Shown here in pieces: positions 15,992-25,993 of a stretch of 53,071 nucleotides of DNA. Below the pieces are notes generated by a model. That model searched no databases. It was not told the origin of the DNA and saw only the letters and a program-made list of their open reading frames with translations. Made by a program: the position numbers and the translations under genes. Source of the DNA: Gammaproteobacteria bacterium (GTDB lineage: Bacteria; Pseudomonadota; Gammaproteobacteria; Acidiferrobacterales; UBA6901); assembly GCA_016218345.1 (NCBI GenBank), contig JACREH010000116.1, forward strand, positions 1 to 53,071, in the 5' to 3' direction. Numbering within the stretch: the stretch's first letter is position 1; each line of letters opens with the position of its first letter.

Positions 15992-17321
15992 CCCGGCGGC
16001 CGGCCCGCCACGGTCGGCGCGCGCCCCCGAGCGCGCGCTGCTCGTGCACGTGCGTTTCGGCGTGCACGCCGATCAGGACGACCTCGACGAATTCCGATTC
16101 CTGGCTGAGTCGGCCGGCGTCGCGGTGTGCGCGGTCGTCACCGGCCGGCGCGAGCGCCCGGATGCCGCCACCTATATCGGCAAGGGCAAGGCCGAGGAAC
16201 TGCGCGCGGCGGTGCTCGCGCACCAAGCCGAGGTGGTGCTGGTGAACCACACGCTCTCGCCGGTGCAGGAACGCAACCTCGAGAAGATCGTCAACTGCCG
16301 GGTGCTCGACCGCACCGGCGTGATTCTCGATATCTTCGCGCAGCGCGCCCGCAGCCACGAAGGCAAGCTGCAAGTCGAACTGGCGCAGCTCGAGCACCTG
16401 GCCACGCGCCTGGTGCGCGGCTGGACCCACTTGGAGCGGCAAAAGGGCGGTATCGGCCTGCGCGGTCCGGGCGAAACCCAGCTCGAGACCGACCGGCGCC
16501 TGCTGCGCGAGCGCGTGAAGCACCTCAACCGCCGCCTGGAAAAGCTCCGCGTTCAGCGCCACAGCCGGCGCAAGGCGCGCAACAAGATTCCGATCCCGAC
16601 CGTGTCCCTGGTCGGCTACACCAACGCCGGCAAGTCGACGCTGTTCAACCGCCTGAGCGGCGCCACGGCGTACGCCGCCGATCAACTGTTCGCGACCCTC
16701 GACCCGACCGCGCGGCGCGTGCACCTGCCGGGCAACATCGACATCGTGCTGGCCGACACCGTGGGTTTCATCCGTCATCTGCCGCACAGCCTGGTGGAGG
16801 CGTTCAAGTCGACGCTCGAGGAAGTGGCGCTGGCCGATTTGCTGTTGCACGTGGTCGACGCCGCCAGCGACGTCCGCCGCGAGCAGATCGAACAGGTGAA
16901 TCTGGTGTTGGCCGAAATCGAGGCGCAACACGTGCCGCAGATATTGATCTTCAACAAGATCGATCTCAGCGGCGAGCCGGCGCGTCTCGAGCGCGACGCC
17001 AGCGGCGCGATCGTCAAGGTATGGTTGTCGGCCAGGACCGGTGCGGGTCTGGAACTGTTGCAACAGGCGCTGTCCGAGCACTACCGCCGCCACCGGCTGT
17101 ACCGGCAACTGCGCCTGCCGCCGCAGGCCGGGCGGCTGCGCGCGCGCATCTACCAGCGTCTCCAGGTGTTGCGCGAACGCAGCCTGGAAACCGGCGAGTG
17201 GCTGCTCGACATCGAGCTCGACCCGGTGGATCTCGATTGGCTGGTCCACCAAGAGGGCTTTAGTTCCAATCTTATCGTGCCGGAACCGGCGGCCGCCGTG
17301 CTCGCCCCGACCGGTTCCTAA
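15948..17321 (+). CDS. hflX: GTPase HflX
   Basis: HflX is a ribosome-splitting GTPase that rescues stalled ribosomes under heat stress. The N-terminal domain includes [14 protein letters not shown]; the glycine-rich segment [14 protein letters not shown] is the HflX signature; the G domain follows with [10 protein letters not shown] (about 222-231), DTVGFI and NKID. There is no ATG or GTG in a sensible place. The first usable start is TTG at 15948, 44 bases inside hfq, giving 457 residues. Initiation is therefore uncertain; a start a few codons further in is possible. Confidence 0.93.
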   Translation: MSTATTPTSNPETTNPAAGPPRSARAPERALLVHVRFGVHADQDDLDEFRFLAESAGVAVCAVVTGRRERPDAATYIGKGKAEELRAAVLAHQAEVVLVNHTLSPVQERNLEKIVNCRVLDRTGVILDIFAQRARSHEGKLQVELAQLEHLATRLVRGWTHLERQKGGIGLRGPGETQLETDRRLLRERVKHLNRRLEKLRVQRHSRRKARNKIPIPTVSLVGYTNAGKSTLFNRLSGATAYAADQLFATLDPTARRVHLPGNIDIVLADTVGFIRHLPHSLVEAFKSTLEEVALADLLLHVVDAASDVRREQIEQVNLVLAEIEAQHVPQILIFNKIDLSGEPARLERDASGAIVKVWLSARTGAGLELLQQALSEHYRRHRLYRQLRLPPQAGRLRARIYQRLQVLRERSLETGEWLLDIELDPVDLDWLVHQEGFSSNLIVPEPAAAVLAPTGS

Positions 17322-17402
17322 GACCGCCCGGCTACTATAAAATACCTCGCCCTCGTGGGATCGGGTTGAGCGTTTCCTTACCAATCAAGAGGATTACACA
17401 GC

Positions 17403-18602
17403 GTGGCATGGAATGAACCGGGTCCCGGCGGCAAAGAGCCGTGGGGGCAGCGTAAAAAACCCCAAGGTCCTCCCGACTTGGACCAGATTCTCAAGAACCT
17501 CCAAGAGCGCGCGCGCGGTCTGTTCGGCGGCAAGGGGCGTGGTGGCGGCGGTGAGGGCGGCGCCAACAAGGTGAGCGGCTTCGGCGCCGGCTTGATCGCC
17601 ATGGTCGCCGTGATCCTATGGCTGGCGAGCGGCTTCTATATCGTGAACGAAGGCCAGCGCGGCGTGGTGTTGCAATTCGGCGCCAAGACCGAGATCACCG
17701 ACGCCGGTCTGCACTGGCGCTGGCCGTTTCCGCTCGAGACGGTCGAGAAGGTGAACGTCTCGCAGGTCTCGACCATCGAGATCGGCTACCGCAAGAGCGA
17801 CAAGACCGGCGGCACCAGCAAGGTTCCGAAAGAGGCCTTGATGCTCACCCAGGACGAGAACATCCTCGACATCGAGTTCGCGGTCCAATACAAGATCAAG
17901 GACGCGGCCGATTACCTGTTCAATGTGCGCGACATCCAGACCACGCTGATGTCCGCCACCGAATCGGCGGTGCGCGAGGTGGTCGGCAAGAGCGATCTGG
18001 ACTTCATCATCACCGAGGGCCGCGACCAGGTCGGGCAAAATACCCGCGTGCTGTTGCAGGAGATCATGGATCGCTATAAATCCGGCATACAGATCGTGAC
18101 CGTGCAGATGCAAAAGGCCCTGCCGCCGGAAGAGGTCAAGGCGGCGTTCGACGACGCCGTGAAGGCGCGCGAGGACGAGCAGCGCCTGAAGAACGAGGCC
18201 GAGGCGTTCGCCAACGACATGATCCCGCGCGCTCGCGGTAACGCCGCGCGCATGTTGCAGGAGGCCGAGGGTTACAAGGCCAGCGTCATCGCCCGCGCCG
18301 AGGGCGACGCCAAGCGCTTCAGCCAGATCGTCGCCGAGTACGCCAAGGCGCCGGGCGTGACTCGCGATCGCCTGTATATCGAGACGATGGAGCGGGTGTT
18401 CTCGAATACCACCAAGATCCTGGTCGATCAAAAGGCCGGCAACAACATTCTGTATCTGCCGTTGGACAAGCTGGTGGCACAGGGCGCGACCCGGACCGCC
18501 GGTCCGGTCAACACCTTGCAGCCGTTGCCGGAACCGGACAGCCCGGCGCCGGCCGCACGCGACCGCACCCGCGACAGCCAGCGCACGCGGGGGACGCCGT
18601 AA
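17403..18602 (+). CDS. hflK: FtsH protease modulator HflK
   Basis: HflK, with HflC, forms the SPFH/prohibitin-type cage around the FtsH protease at the inner membrane. The 399-residue protein opens MAWNEPGPGG, close to E. coli HflK, has a Gly-rich cytosolic stretch, one membrane segment at about residues 60-80, and an SPFH domain (IVNEGQRGVVLQFG onward) with a long coiled coil. The GTG start at 17403 is supported by AGAGGA nine bases upstream and by the N-terminal match. A TATAAA element at 17334-17339 might be a separate promoter. Confidence 0.96.
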   Translation: MAWNEPGPGGKEPWGQRKKPQGPPDLDQILKNLQERARGLFGGKGRGGGGEGGANKVSGFGAGLIAMVAVILWLASGFYIVNEGQRGVVLQFGAKTEITDAGLHWRWPFPLETVEKVNVSQVSTIEIGYRKSDKTGGTSKVPKEALMLTQDENILDIEFAVQYKIKDAADYLFNVRDIQTTLMSATESAVREVVGKSDLDFIITEGRDQVGQNTRVLLQEIMDRYKSGIQIVTVQMQKALPPEEVKAAFDDAVKAREDEQRLKNEAEAFANDMIPRARGNAARMLQEAEGYKASVIARAEGDAKRFSQIVAEYAKAPGVTRDRLYIETMERVFSNTTKILVDQKAGNNILYLPLDKLVAQGATRTAGPVNTLQPLPEPDSPAPAARDRTRDSQRTRGTP

Positions 18603-19471
18603 TGAATCAAACAAAATTTCTGGCCATCGCCGGGTTGGTGCTGATCGCGCTGTTGATCGTGAGCGGCACGGTTTACACCATCGACGAGCGCGAAAAGGCC
18701 GTAGTGGTGCGCTTCGGTCAGGTGATCCGCTACGACGACACCCCGGGCATCCACGTTAAGACGCCGTTCCTGGAAACGGTGAAGGTATACGACGCGCGCA
18801 TCCTGACCATGGACGCCGATCCACAGCCGTTCCTGACCAAGGAAAAGAAGAGCGTGATCGTCGATTCCTACGTGAAGTGGCGGATCGTCGACCTGCTCAA
18901 GTATTACGTCTCGGTGGGCGGCGACGAGCAAAAGGCCAAGGACCGTCTGGCGCAGCTCATCAACAGCGGCCTGCGCGACGAGTTCGGCAAGCGCAACCTG
19001 CGCGACGTGGTGTCCGGCGATCGCCGCAAGATCATGGAAATCCTGAGCGCGAACACCGACAAGGAAGCGGGCGAGTATGGCATCGAGGTGGTGGACGTGC
19101 GCATTCAGCGCGTCGACCTGCCGGCCGAGGTGAGCCAGTCGGTGTACCGGCGCATGGAGGCCGAGCGCGCGCGTATCGCCAAGGAGCTGCGCGCCCAGGG
19201 CGCCGAGGAGGCCGAGAAGATTCGCGCCAAGGCCGAACGCCAGCGCGAAGTCCTGCTGGCCGAGGCCTACCGCGACGCCGAGCGCCTGCGCGGCGAGGGG
19301 GACGCGCGCGCCACCGCCACCTACGGCCGGGCGTTCGGCGCCAATCCGGAGTTTTATTCCCTGTATCGCAGTCTCAACGCCTACAAGGAGAGCTTCAAGG
19401 ATAAAGACGATATCCTGATCGTCGATCCGAGCGCCGATTTCTTCCGCTACTTCAAGAATCCGCGGCGCTAG
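18602..19471 (+). CDS. hflC: FtsH protease modulator HflC
   Basis: The 289-residue partner of HflK. It has an N-terminal membrane anchor (about 5-25), the SPFH opening VYTIDEREKAVVVRFGQV, the YVKWRIVDLLKYY strand and a long Arg/Glu/Ala-rich coiled coil (RMEAERARIAKELRAQGAEEAEK). The ATG shares its first base with the hflK TAA (TAATG), indicating tight coupling, in keeping with the fixed ratio of the two proteins in the cage. Confidence 0.97.
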   Translation: MNQTKFLAIAGLVLIALLIVSGTVYTIDEREKAVVVRFGQVIRYDDTPGIHVKTPFLETVKVYDARILTMDADPQPFLTKEKKSVIVDSYVKWRIVDLLKYYVSVGGDEQKAKDRLAQLINSGLRDEFGKRNLRDVVSGDRRKIMEILSANTDKEAGEYGIEVVDVRIQRVDLPAEVSQSVYRRMEAERARIAKELRAQGAEEAEKIRAKAERQREVLLAEAYRDAERLRGEGDARATATYGRAFGANPEFYSLYRSLNAYKESFKDKDDILIVDPSADFFRYFKNPRR

Positions 19472-19490
19472 TTACTCCGGCAGGATACCC

Positions 19491-19682
19491 ATGGGCTGGC
19501 ACGATTTTTGGGGAGCGCTCGCGCTGCTGCTGGTGCTCGAGGGGATCCTGCCGTTTCTCAATCCCGCCGGGTTGCGCCGCGTGTTGCTGGCGGTATGCGA
19601 CCTGACCGACGCGCAACTGCGGTTCGCCGGCATCACCAGCATGTTGCTGGGACTGGTATTGTTGTACGTCGTGCGCAATTGA
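19491..19682 (+). CDS. DUF2065 (YjeT-like) small membrane protein
   Basis: A 63-residue protein with two hydrophobic segments separated by NPAGLRRVLLAVCDLTDAQLR. The pattern, with LALLLVLEGILPFLNP in segment one and GLVLLYVVRN at the end, is DUF2065, typically found between hflC and hisZ or purA. Function unknown; the position suggests a link to HflKC or membrane proteostasis. Confidence 0.88.
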   Translation: MGWHDFWGALALLLVLEGILPFLNPAGLRRVLLAVCDLTDAQLRFAGITSMLLGLVLLYVVRN

Positions 19683-19745
19683 GCCGGTGCAACTGTTTTA
19701 ACGAAGCCATTAACCGGCCGCGCCGCGGCCCTGTGAACCGAGATC

Positions 19746-20936
19746 ATGTTCGAGAAAGACCGCTGGTTGTTGCCGGAAGGCGTTGACGAGATCCTGCCGC
19801 CCGAGGCGCGCCGGCTCGAAGCCATGCGCCGGCGCCTGCTCGACCTGTTCGATTTGTGGGGCTACGAGCTGGTGATGCCGCCGCTGGTCGAGTACCTCGA
19901 ATCGCTGCTGACCGGCAGCGGCCGCGATCTCGATCTGCAGACCTTCAAACTCACCGATCAGCTGACCGGCCGGCTCATGGGTATCCGCGCCGACATGACG
20001 CCGCAGGCGGCGCGCATCGACGCGCATTACTTGAAACGCCAGGCGCCGGTGCGCCTGTGTTATGTCGGCAGCGTGCTGCGCACCCGCCCCGACGAATTCG
20101 CCGGCTCGCGCGAGCTGCTGCAACTCGGCGCAGAACTGTACGGCCACCCCGGCCCGGCGAGCGACATCGAAGTGCTGCGACTCATGCTCGAGACCCTGGC
20201 GACCGTCGGCCTGACCGATCTGCATCTCGATCTCGGCCAAGTCGGGGTATTCCGCGGACTGGCCAAGGACGCCGGCTTGGCGCCGGAACTGGAGGCGGCG
20301 TTGTTCGATGCGCTGCAACGCAAGGCGCGCCCCGAGGTCGAGGCGCTGCTGGCCGGCGGCGACTTGGCCACCACGAAAAAACAGGCGCTCGCGGCGCTGC
20401 TCGATTTGAACGGCGCCGGCGACGTGCTTCCGCGGGCGCGCGCGTTATTGAAGTCCGCGCCCTCTGAAGTCGTCCAGGCGCTGGCCAATCTGCAAACCGT
20501 GGCCGAGGCGGTGCAACGCGCCTATCCGAAACTGCCGGTCTATTTCGATCTGGCCGAGCTGCGTGGCTATCGTTACTACACCGGCGTGCTGTTTTCGGCG
20601 CTGGTCCCCGGCCGGGGGCAGGCGGTCGCCCAGGGCGGCCGCTACGACGGCATCGGCAAGGCCTTCGGGCGGGCGCGCGCCGCCACCGGCTTCAGCGCCG
20701 ACCTGCGCCAGCTGTTGAAAATCGCCCCGGCGGTCGACGTCCCGCCCGGCGCGATCCTGGCGCCGGCCGGCGACGAGCCGGAGTTACAGCAGGCGATCGC
20801 GCGCCTGCGCGCCGCCGGCGAACGGGTCGTGTCGGCCCTGCCGGGCGCGACCGCGGCCGCCGCCGAACTGGGTTGCGACCGCGAGCTGGTCAAGCAGGGC
20901 GGGGCGTGGGCTGTCAACAAACTCGCTGGTCGTTGA
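19746..20936 (+). CDS. hisZ: ATP phosphoribosyltransferase regulatory subunit HisZ
   Basis: HisZ is a paralogue of histidyl-tRNA synthetase that lost aminoacylation and acts as the regulatory partner of short-form HisG in the first step of histidine synthesis. The 396-residue protein keeps the HisRS-like core (LFDLWGYELVMPPLVEYLESLL; DMTPQAARIDA; YTGVLFSALVPG) but ends without an anticodon-binding domain. Its presence implies a short-form HisG elsewhere in the genome. The hisZ-purA order after hflC is common in Pseudomonas-like and betaproteobacterial genomes. Confidence 0.94.
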   Translation: MFEKDRWLLPEGVDEILPPEARRLEAMRRRLLDLFDLWGYELVMPPLVEYLESLLTGSGRDLDLQTFKLTDQLTGRLMGIRADMTPQAARIDAHYLKRQAPVRLCYVGSVLRTRPDEFAGSRELLQLGAELYGHPGPASDIEVLRLMLETLATVGLTDLHLDLGQVGVFRGLAKDAGLAPELEAALFDALQRKARPEVEALLAGGDLATTKKQALAALLDLNGAGDVLPRARALLKSAPSEVVQALANLQTVAEAVQRAYPKLPVYFDLAELRGYRYYTGVLFSALVPGRGQAVAQGGRYDGIGKAFGRARAATGFSADLRQLLKIAPAVDVPPGAILAPAGDEPELQQAIARLRAAGERVVSALPGATAAAAELGCDRELVKQGGAWAVNKLAGR

Positions 20937-20975
20937 GCTAATAATTTTTTACGCAAAGGCGCAAAAAATACCTCA

Positions 20976-21029
20976 GCCACAGATGAACGCAGATAAAGAT
21001 TGAATTATTTATCTGTGTTCATCTGTGGC
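20976..21029. repeat. Intergenic inverted repeat, family R1, copy 3 (upstream of purA)
   Basis: Arms GCCACAGATGAACGCAGAT (20976-20994) and ATCTGTGTTCATCTGTGGC (21011-21029), with a 16-nt spacer. The single mismatch becomes a G-U pair in RNA. Just before it, 20951-20967 carries ACGCAAAGGCGCAAAAA, a fragment of the second repeat family (R2). The copy ends 38 nt before the purA ATG. Confidence 0.92.
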
Positions 21030-21058
21030 TAATTTAAATTAGTTTTCCTAAAGTTTAA

Positions 21059-22360
<1,302 letters not shown>

Positions 22361-22380
22361 CATCAGCATGGTAAACACCC

Positions 22381-22461
22381 GACGTAAAGCCGCCAAGACG
22401 CAAAGAAAAGCATGATAAAGGATTAAATCGATATCCCTTTGCGCCTTCGCGCCTCTGCGTC
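22381..22461. repeat. Intergenic inverted repeat, family R2 (upstream of ygfZ)
   Basis: Imperfect 25-nt arms at 22381-22405 and 22437-22461 (20 of 25 positions match in inverted orientation), built from GACGCAAAG and CTTTGCG elements. Most mismatches are purine swaps, several of which become G-U pairs in RNA. It ends 16 nt before the ygfZ ATG. Confidence 0.78.
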
Positions 22462-22477
22462 GAAAGTTAATATAGCC

Positions 22478-23530
22478 ATGATCGACTGGAACAATCGCTG
22501 GAAGGAATTTCTCATTGAGCAGGGCGCGGCCACCGACGACGATGGCGTGCGCCATTTCGCCGAAGCCGATCAGCATGTCCAGAGCCGGCTGGCGGCCGAG
22601 GGCGATATTCTCGCCGATCTTTCCCATCTCGGTCTGATCCGGGTCGACGGCCCGGACGCCGCCGCCTTCCTGCAGGGCCAGCTGAGCAACGACATCCGCC
22701 AAGTCGACGCCGACCATGGCCAGCTGAGCGCCTACTGCCTTCCGAACGGCCGCATGCTGGCGCTGTTCCGCGTGTTTCTGCGCGCTGGCGCCTATTACCT
22801 GCAACTGCCGTCAACCATCCAACCGGCCACGCTCACGCGTCTGAAGATGTTCGTGCTGCGCGCGAAGGTTGCGCTGGCCAGCGCCGATCGGGAACTGATT
22901 CGCCTCGGGCTGTCCGGGCCGAACGCGTTGCACTTGCTGCGCGCCACGGGAATGACGCCACCCGCGCGTACCGACGAAGCGGCCGAACAGGACGGCATGA
23001 CGTTGCTGCGCCTGCCCGGCCGGCACCCGCGTTTTGAAATCATCGCCGGACTGGAGGCCGGGCAGCGGCTGTGGACGACGTTCGCCGGCCAAGCGGTCGC
23101 AGTCGGCGCCTCGGCCTGGTCATGGCTGGATATCGCCGCCGGGATTCCCACGTTGCAGCCGGGTGCGATCGACGAATTTATCCCGCAGATGGTCAATCTC
23201 GATTTGCTGGGCGGCGTGAGTTTTCAAAAGGGCTGTTATCCGGGCCAGGAGATCGTGGCGCGCGTGCATCACCTCGGGCGCGTCAAGCAACGTCTGTTTC
23301 TCGGCCATGTCGCGACCGGTGCGCGACCGGCGGTCGGCGCTCCGATTCACGCCACCGGTTCGGAGCAGGGTATCGGTTGGGTCGTGGACGCCCAGCCCGC
23401 GCCGGCCGGTGGCTACGATCTGACCGCGGTGCTCACTCTGGAACAGGTCGAGGCACCGCTGCGTCTGGGCGGTTTGCAGGGACCGCGCTTGACATTGCAA
23501 AAACCGCCGTATTCTACCGGCGATTTCTGA
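22478..23530 (+). CDS. ygfZ: Folate-dependent Fe-S maintenance protein YgfZ
   Basis: YgfZ belongs to the glycine-cleavage T-protein fold and helps assemble or repair certain [4Fe-4S] enzymes such as MiaB. The 350-residue protein has the diagnostic signature KGCYPGQEIVARVHHLG, with the conserved Cys, and the N-terminal DLSHLGLIRVDGPDAAAFLQGQ region. The ATG at 22478 is chosen over an upstream frame that runs through the R2 repeat. No Shine-Dalgarno is visible in the AT-rich bases before the start. Confidence 0.93.
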   Translation: MIDWNNRWKEFLIEQGAATDDDGVRHFAEADQHVQSRLAAEGDILADLSHLGLIRVDGPDAAAFLQGQLSNDIRQVDADHGQLSAYCLPNGRMLALFRVFLRAGAYYLQLPSTIQPATLTRLKMFVLRAKVALASADRELIRLGLSGPNALHLLRATGMTPPARTDEAAEQDGMTLLRLPGRHPRFEIIAGLEAGQRLWTTFAGQAVAVGASAWSWLDIAAGIPTLQPGAIDEFIPQMVNLDLLGGVSFQKGCYPGQEIVARVHHLGRVKQRLFLGHVATGARPAVGAPIHATGSEQGIGWVVDAQPAPAGGYDLTAVLTLEQVEAPLRLGGLQGPRLTLQKPPYSTGDF

Positions 23531-23730
23531 ACGGCGCGCCGCTGGCCGCGATGCTTGTCAACGGTCGCCTACCTGTGCTTGAATGACCCGGGTTCGAGAG
23601 AGTGTATATTAGGAAATAATAATATAGGCCTGGACGGCCGGGCGTAAGAAGAGCAGTGGTTCTACCGAGAGGGGGAGTCGCTGCATCAATAACTAAATGT
23701 TTGCCGTCAACCAACCTTCGGAGGAGCCAG
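23531..23730 (+). promoter_or_regulatory. Leader of the YeiH-type transporter gene
   Basis: A 200-nt gap. TATATT (23605-23610) and the AT-rich run after it could be a -10 region; TTGAAT (23579-23584) is a poorly spaced -35 (20 nt). A short hairpin GCC-TGGAC-GGC lies near 23628-23638, with GGA in the loop. A strong ribosome site, GGAGGA, precedes the ATG at 23731. No open frame of note. Confidence 0.3.
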
Positions 23731-25317
23731 ATGATTTACACCAAAAAAACTCCCTGGACGCTGATTATGGGCATTATCATGGTGGCGTACGCCTACCTGG
23801 TAAAGTCCGGCGTCCTGGAACCGTTAATCAAATACCTGGGTACCGGAAAGCTCACCGGCGAAATGGTCACGCTGGGCTACGTGTTCGGCGGTATCGCGAT
23901 CGTCGTCGGCCTGTTGCAGCTGGCCGTCAAATTCAAGGAAGGCCATGCCGACTATTATCTTTCCACCATCGGCGGCCTGACCTTTATCATGCTGGTCGCG
24001 TTCGTGGTCAAGTGGGGCCTCGATCCGCAGATGAGCGCCTGGGGCAAGGCCGCCCAACCCGCGCTCGGCTTCAACTTCGCCAGCATCATGAACCTGAACT
24101 ACGTGGTGATGGGCATCATCGCCGGTATTATCGTGGTGAACGTGTTCAAGATCCCGTCCTGGGCGGAAAACGGCGTGCGCCTGTCGCGCCTCGGCCTGAA
24201 GACCGGCGTCATTCTGCTGGGTACCCTGTACAGCTTGGCGGAGCTGGCGCAACTCGGACGCCTGTCGGTGGTGTTGATCGGCTTCTTCGTGCTGGGTTCG
24301 GTCGGCATGGTGCTGTGGATGGGCTCGCGCCGCAAAATCCCGAATTCCATGGGCGGCGTGCTGTCCGCCGGCCTCGGCGTCTGCGGCGTGTCGGCCTCGG
24401 TGGCCGCGGCCCCGGTCGTGCAGGCCAAGTCCACGGAAATCGCCTACACCATTGGCACGATTCTGCTCTGGGGCGTGCTGATGATGTTCATCTTCCCGAT
24501 TGTCGGCAAGGCGCTCGGCATGGGCTACATCCAGTTCGGCGCCTGGGCCGGTACCGGCATCCTGAATTCCGCGCAGGTGGCGGGCGCGGCGTTGGCCTTC
24601 CAGCCGGACGGCATCGAGACCCTCAAGGTCGCCGAGATCTTCAACATCACCCGCGTGCTGTTCCTGCCGATCATCGTGCTGTGGCTGGCGGTGTGGTACG
24701 TGAAGCGCGAGCAGACCGGCATCAAGGTCAACCTCGGTCAGGTGATCGTCGGCAAGTTCCCGCTGTTCGTGATCGGCTTCATCCTGATGTTCGCCCTGTC
24801 CTCGACCGGCGTGTTCGCCCCGGCCCAGCATTACCAGGGCAAGTTCTTCGACAACAGCGAAGCCAAGCTGGTCAAGACCGACAAGGAAGGCAAGGTCACC
24901 AGCAAGCTGCTGAAGGATGAAGAGGTCGCACTCCTGTGGAAGGAAGCCGACAAGATCCAGCGCGAGGACCAGAAGAAAGCCCTGAGCGGTCTGGTCGAAA
25001 ACAAGAAGCTCATGTCGATCGACGACGACAACGCCCTGCGCGGTGTGGCCAACGCCAAGATCCTCTCCAAGGAAGCCAACGCCATCCTGAAGAAGGCGCA
25101 CGGTGCGGTTTATCATACCGCGGCCAAGATCGGGATGTTCCGCGATCTCATCGCCTGGTTCTTCACCTTCGGTCTGGTGGGCCTGGGCATGCAGATCACC
25201 ATGTCCTCGATCAAGCAGGCCGGTGGCCAGCCGCTCGTTATCGGCTCGGTGGTCGGCACGGTCAAGGCGGTTGGCTCCCTCATTGTGGTCATGATGTTCG
25301 TGCACGAAACCATCTAA
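23731..25317 (+). CDS. Enlarged YeiH/UPF0324 family putative sulfate exporter
   Basis: A 528-residue integral membrane protein of the UPF0324/YeiH family (putative sulfate or sulfonate efflux). The core motifs are LSRLGLKTGVILLGTLYS, GVLSAGLGVCGVSASVAAAPVV and GAWAGTGILNSAQVAGAAL, with GLGMQITMSSIKQAGG near the C terminus. Ordinary members are about 330-350 residues. This one has an extra N-terminal block (about 1-105, three hydrophobic segments) and a highly charged soluble insertion at about 367-463. It starts after GGAGGA. A 41-aa membrane peptide, UspA and an anchored protein follow. The substrate is inferred from family naming only. Confidence 0.85.
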   Translation: MIYTKKTPWTLIMGIIMVAYAYLVKSGVLEPLIKYLGTGKLTGEMVTLGYVFGGIAIVVGLLQLAVKFKEGHADYYLSTIGGLTFIMLVAFVVKWGLDPQMSAWGKAAQPALGFNFASIMNLNYVVMGIIAGIIVVNVFKIPSWAENGVRLSRLGLKTGVILLGTLYSLAELAQLGRLSVVLIGFFVLGSVGMVLWMGSRRKIPNSMGGVLSAGLGVCGVSASVAAAPVVQAKSTEIAYTIGTILLWGVLMMFIFPIVGKALGMGYIQFGAWAGTGILNSAQVAGAALAFQPDGIETLKVAEIFNITRVLFLPIIVLWLAVWYVKREQTGIKVNLGQVIVGKFPLFVIGFILMFALSSTGVFAPAQHYQGKFFDNSEAKLVKTDKEGKVTSKLLKDEEVALLWKEADKIQREDQKKALSGLVENKKLMSIDDDNALRGVANAKILSKEANAILKKAHGAVYHTAAKIGMFRDLIAWFFTFGLVGLGMQITMSSIKQAGGQPLVIGSVVGTVKAVGSLIVVMMFVHETI

Positions 25318-25332
25318 GCGGAGGAATTCTTC

Positions 25333-25458
25333 ATGTCTAAAGAGAAATTTGATCGCGGGACCGCGCTCACCATCTTCAAGAACGATCGCGTCGAGGACCT
25401 GTCCGCGCTTGTCATATCGCTGGTCATCGCGTTCCTGGTCTATGTCTACATAAAATAG
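25333..25458 (+). CDS. 41-residue single-pass membrane peptide
   Basis: Starts MSKEKFDRGT, has a charged N-terminal half, a hydrophobic span of about 17 residues (SALVISLVIAFLVYVYI) and a final Lys. It is preceded by a strong GGAGG ribosome site nine bases before the ATG, and begins 15 bases after the transporter stop. A terminator follows at 25474-25513, so transporter and peptide form one transcription unit. Likely a small subunit or regulator of the transporter, as KdpF or CydX are for theirs. No family recognised. Confidence 0.75.
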   Translation: MSKEKFDRGTALTIFKNDRVEDLSALVISLVIAFLVYVYIK

Positions 25459-25473
25459 TCGTAACTCCAACCG

Positions 25474-25513
25474 CCCCGGTGGTGTGCCTCGTGCCATCAC
25501 CGGGGTTTTTTTT
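25474..25513 (+). terminator. Rho-independent terminator after the transporter/small-peptide unit
   Basis: The 8-bp stem CCCCGGTG (25474-25481)/CACCGGGG (25498-25505) is followed by eight T's (25506-25513). The uspA ATG is only 15 bases beyond, so uspA needs read-through or its own start within this short region. Confidence 0.9.
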
Positions 25514-25528
25514 GACGAAGTGAAACCC

Positions 25529-25993
25529 ATGCTGAGAGCAAAACACGTACTGCTGGCGAGCCACGGCACGCAAGGCGCGCGCGCCGCCGAGAAGCTGGCG
25601 TTCTCGCTGTGCGCCCCCGGGGCCAGCCTGCATCATCTGATCGTGGTCCCGGATTTTTGGAAGGGCATGATGGGCGACGACTGGCTGAACAACGCCGCCA
25701 CCCGCGAGATCTACGGCGACTATGTGGAAACCCAGCTGGAAAACGAGGTTCGAACGCATATTCGGCGCCTGCGCAAGCAAGCCGCCAAACGCAGAATTCG
25801 CTACGATTTCACCATGGTGCAGGGCAAGCCGACCGAGTGCCTGGCGGCGCGCGCCGCCAAGGGGCCGGTGGACATCGTGGTGCTGGGTTCGCCGCGTCCG
25901 CGCGGCAAGACCGGCTACCGGTCCGGAATCGAACTGGACAAGCTCGCGCGCCGCGTGCGCCGGCCGATCCTGATCGCGCCGTTTCCGAAATGA
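25529..25993 (+). CDS. Universal stress protein (UspA family)
   Basis: A 154-residue single-domain Usp with the alpha/beta ATP-binding fold. It opens MLRAKHVLLASHGTQGARAAEKLA and has VDIVVLGSPRPRGKTGYRSG, which resembles but does not exactly match the ATP-binding G-2x-G-9x-G(S/T) signature, and ends RRPILIAPFPK. The ATG at 25529 replaces a longer frame running back through the terminator. It overlaps the next gene by ATGA. Co-location with the transporter suggests a linked stress or anion response, by inference. Confidence 0.82.
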   Translation: MLRAKHVLLASHGTQGARAAEKLAFSLCAPGASLHHLIVVPDFWKGMMGDDWLNNAATREIYGDYVETQLENEVRTHIRRLRKQAAKRRIRYDFTMVQGKPTECLAARAAKGPVDIVVLGSPRPRGKTGYRSGIELDKLARRVRRPILIAPFPK

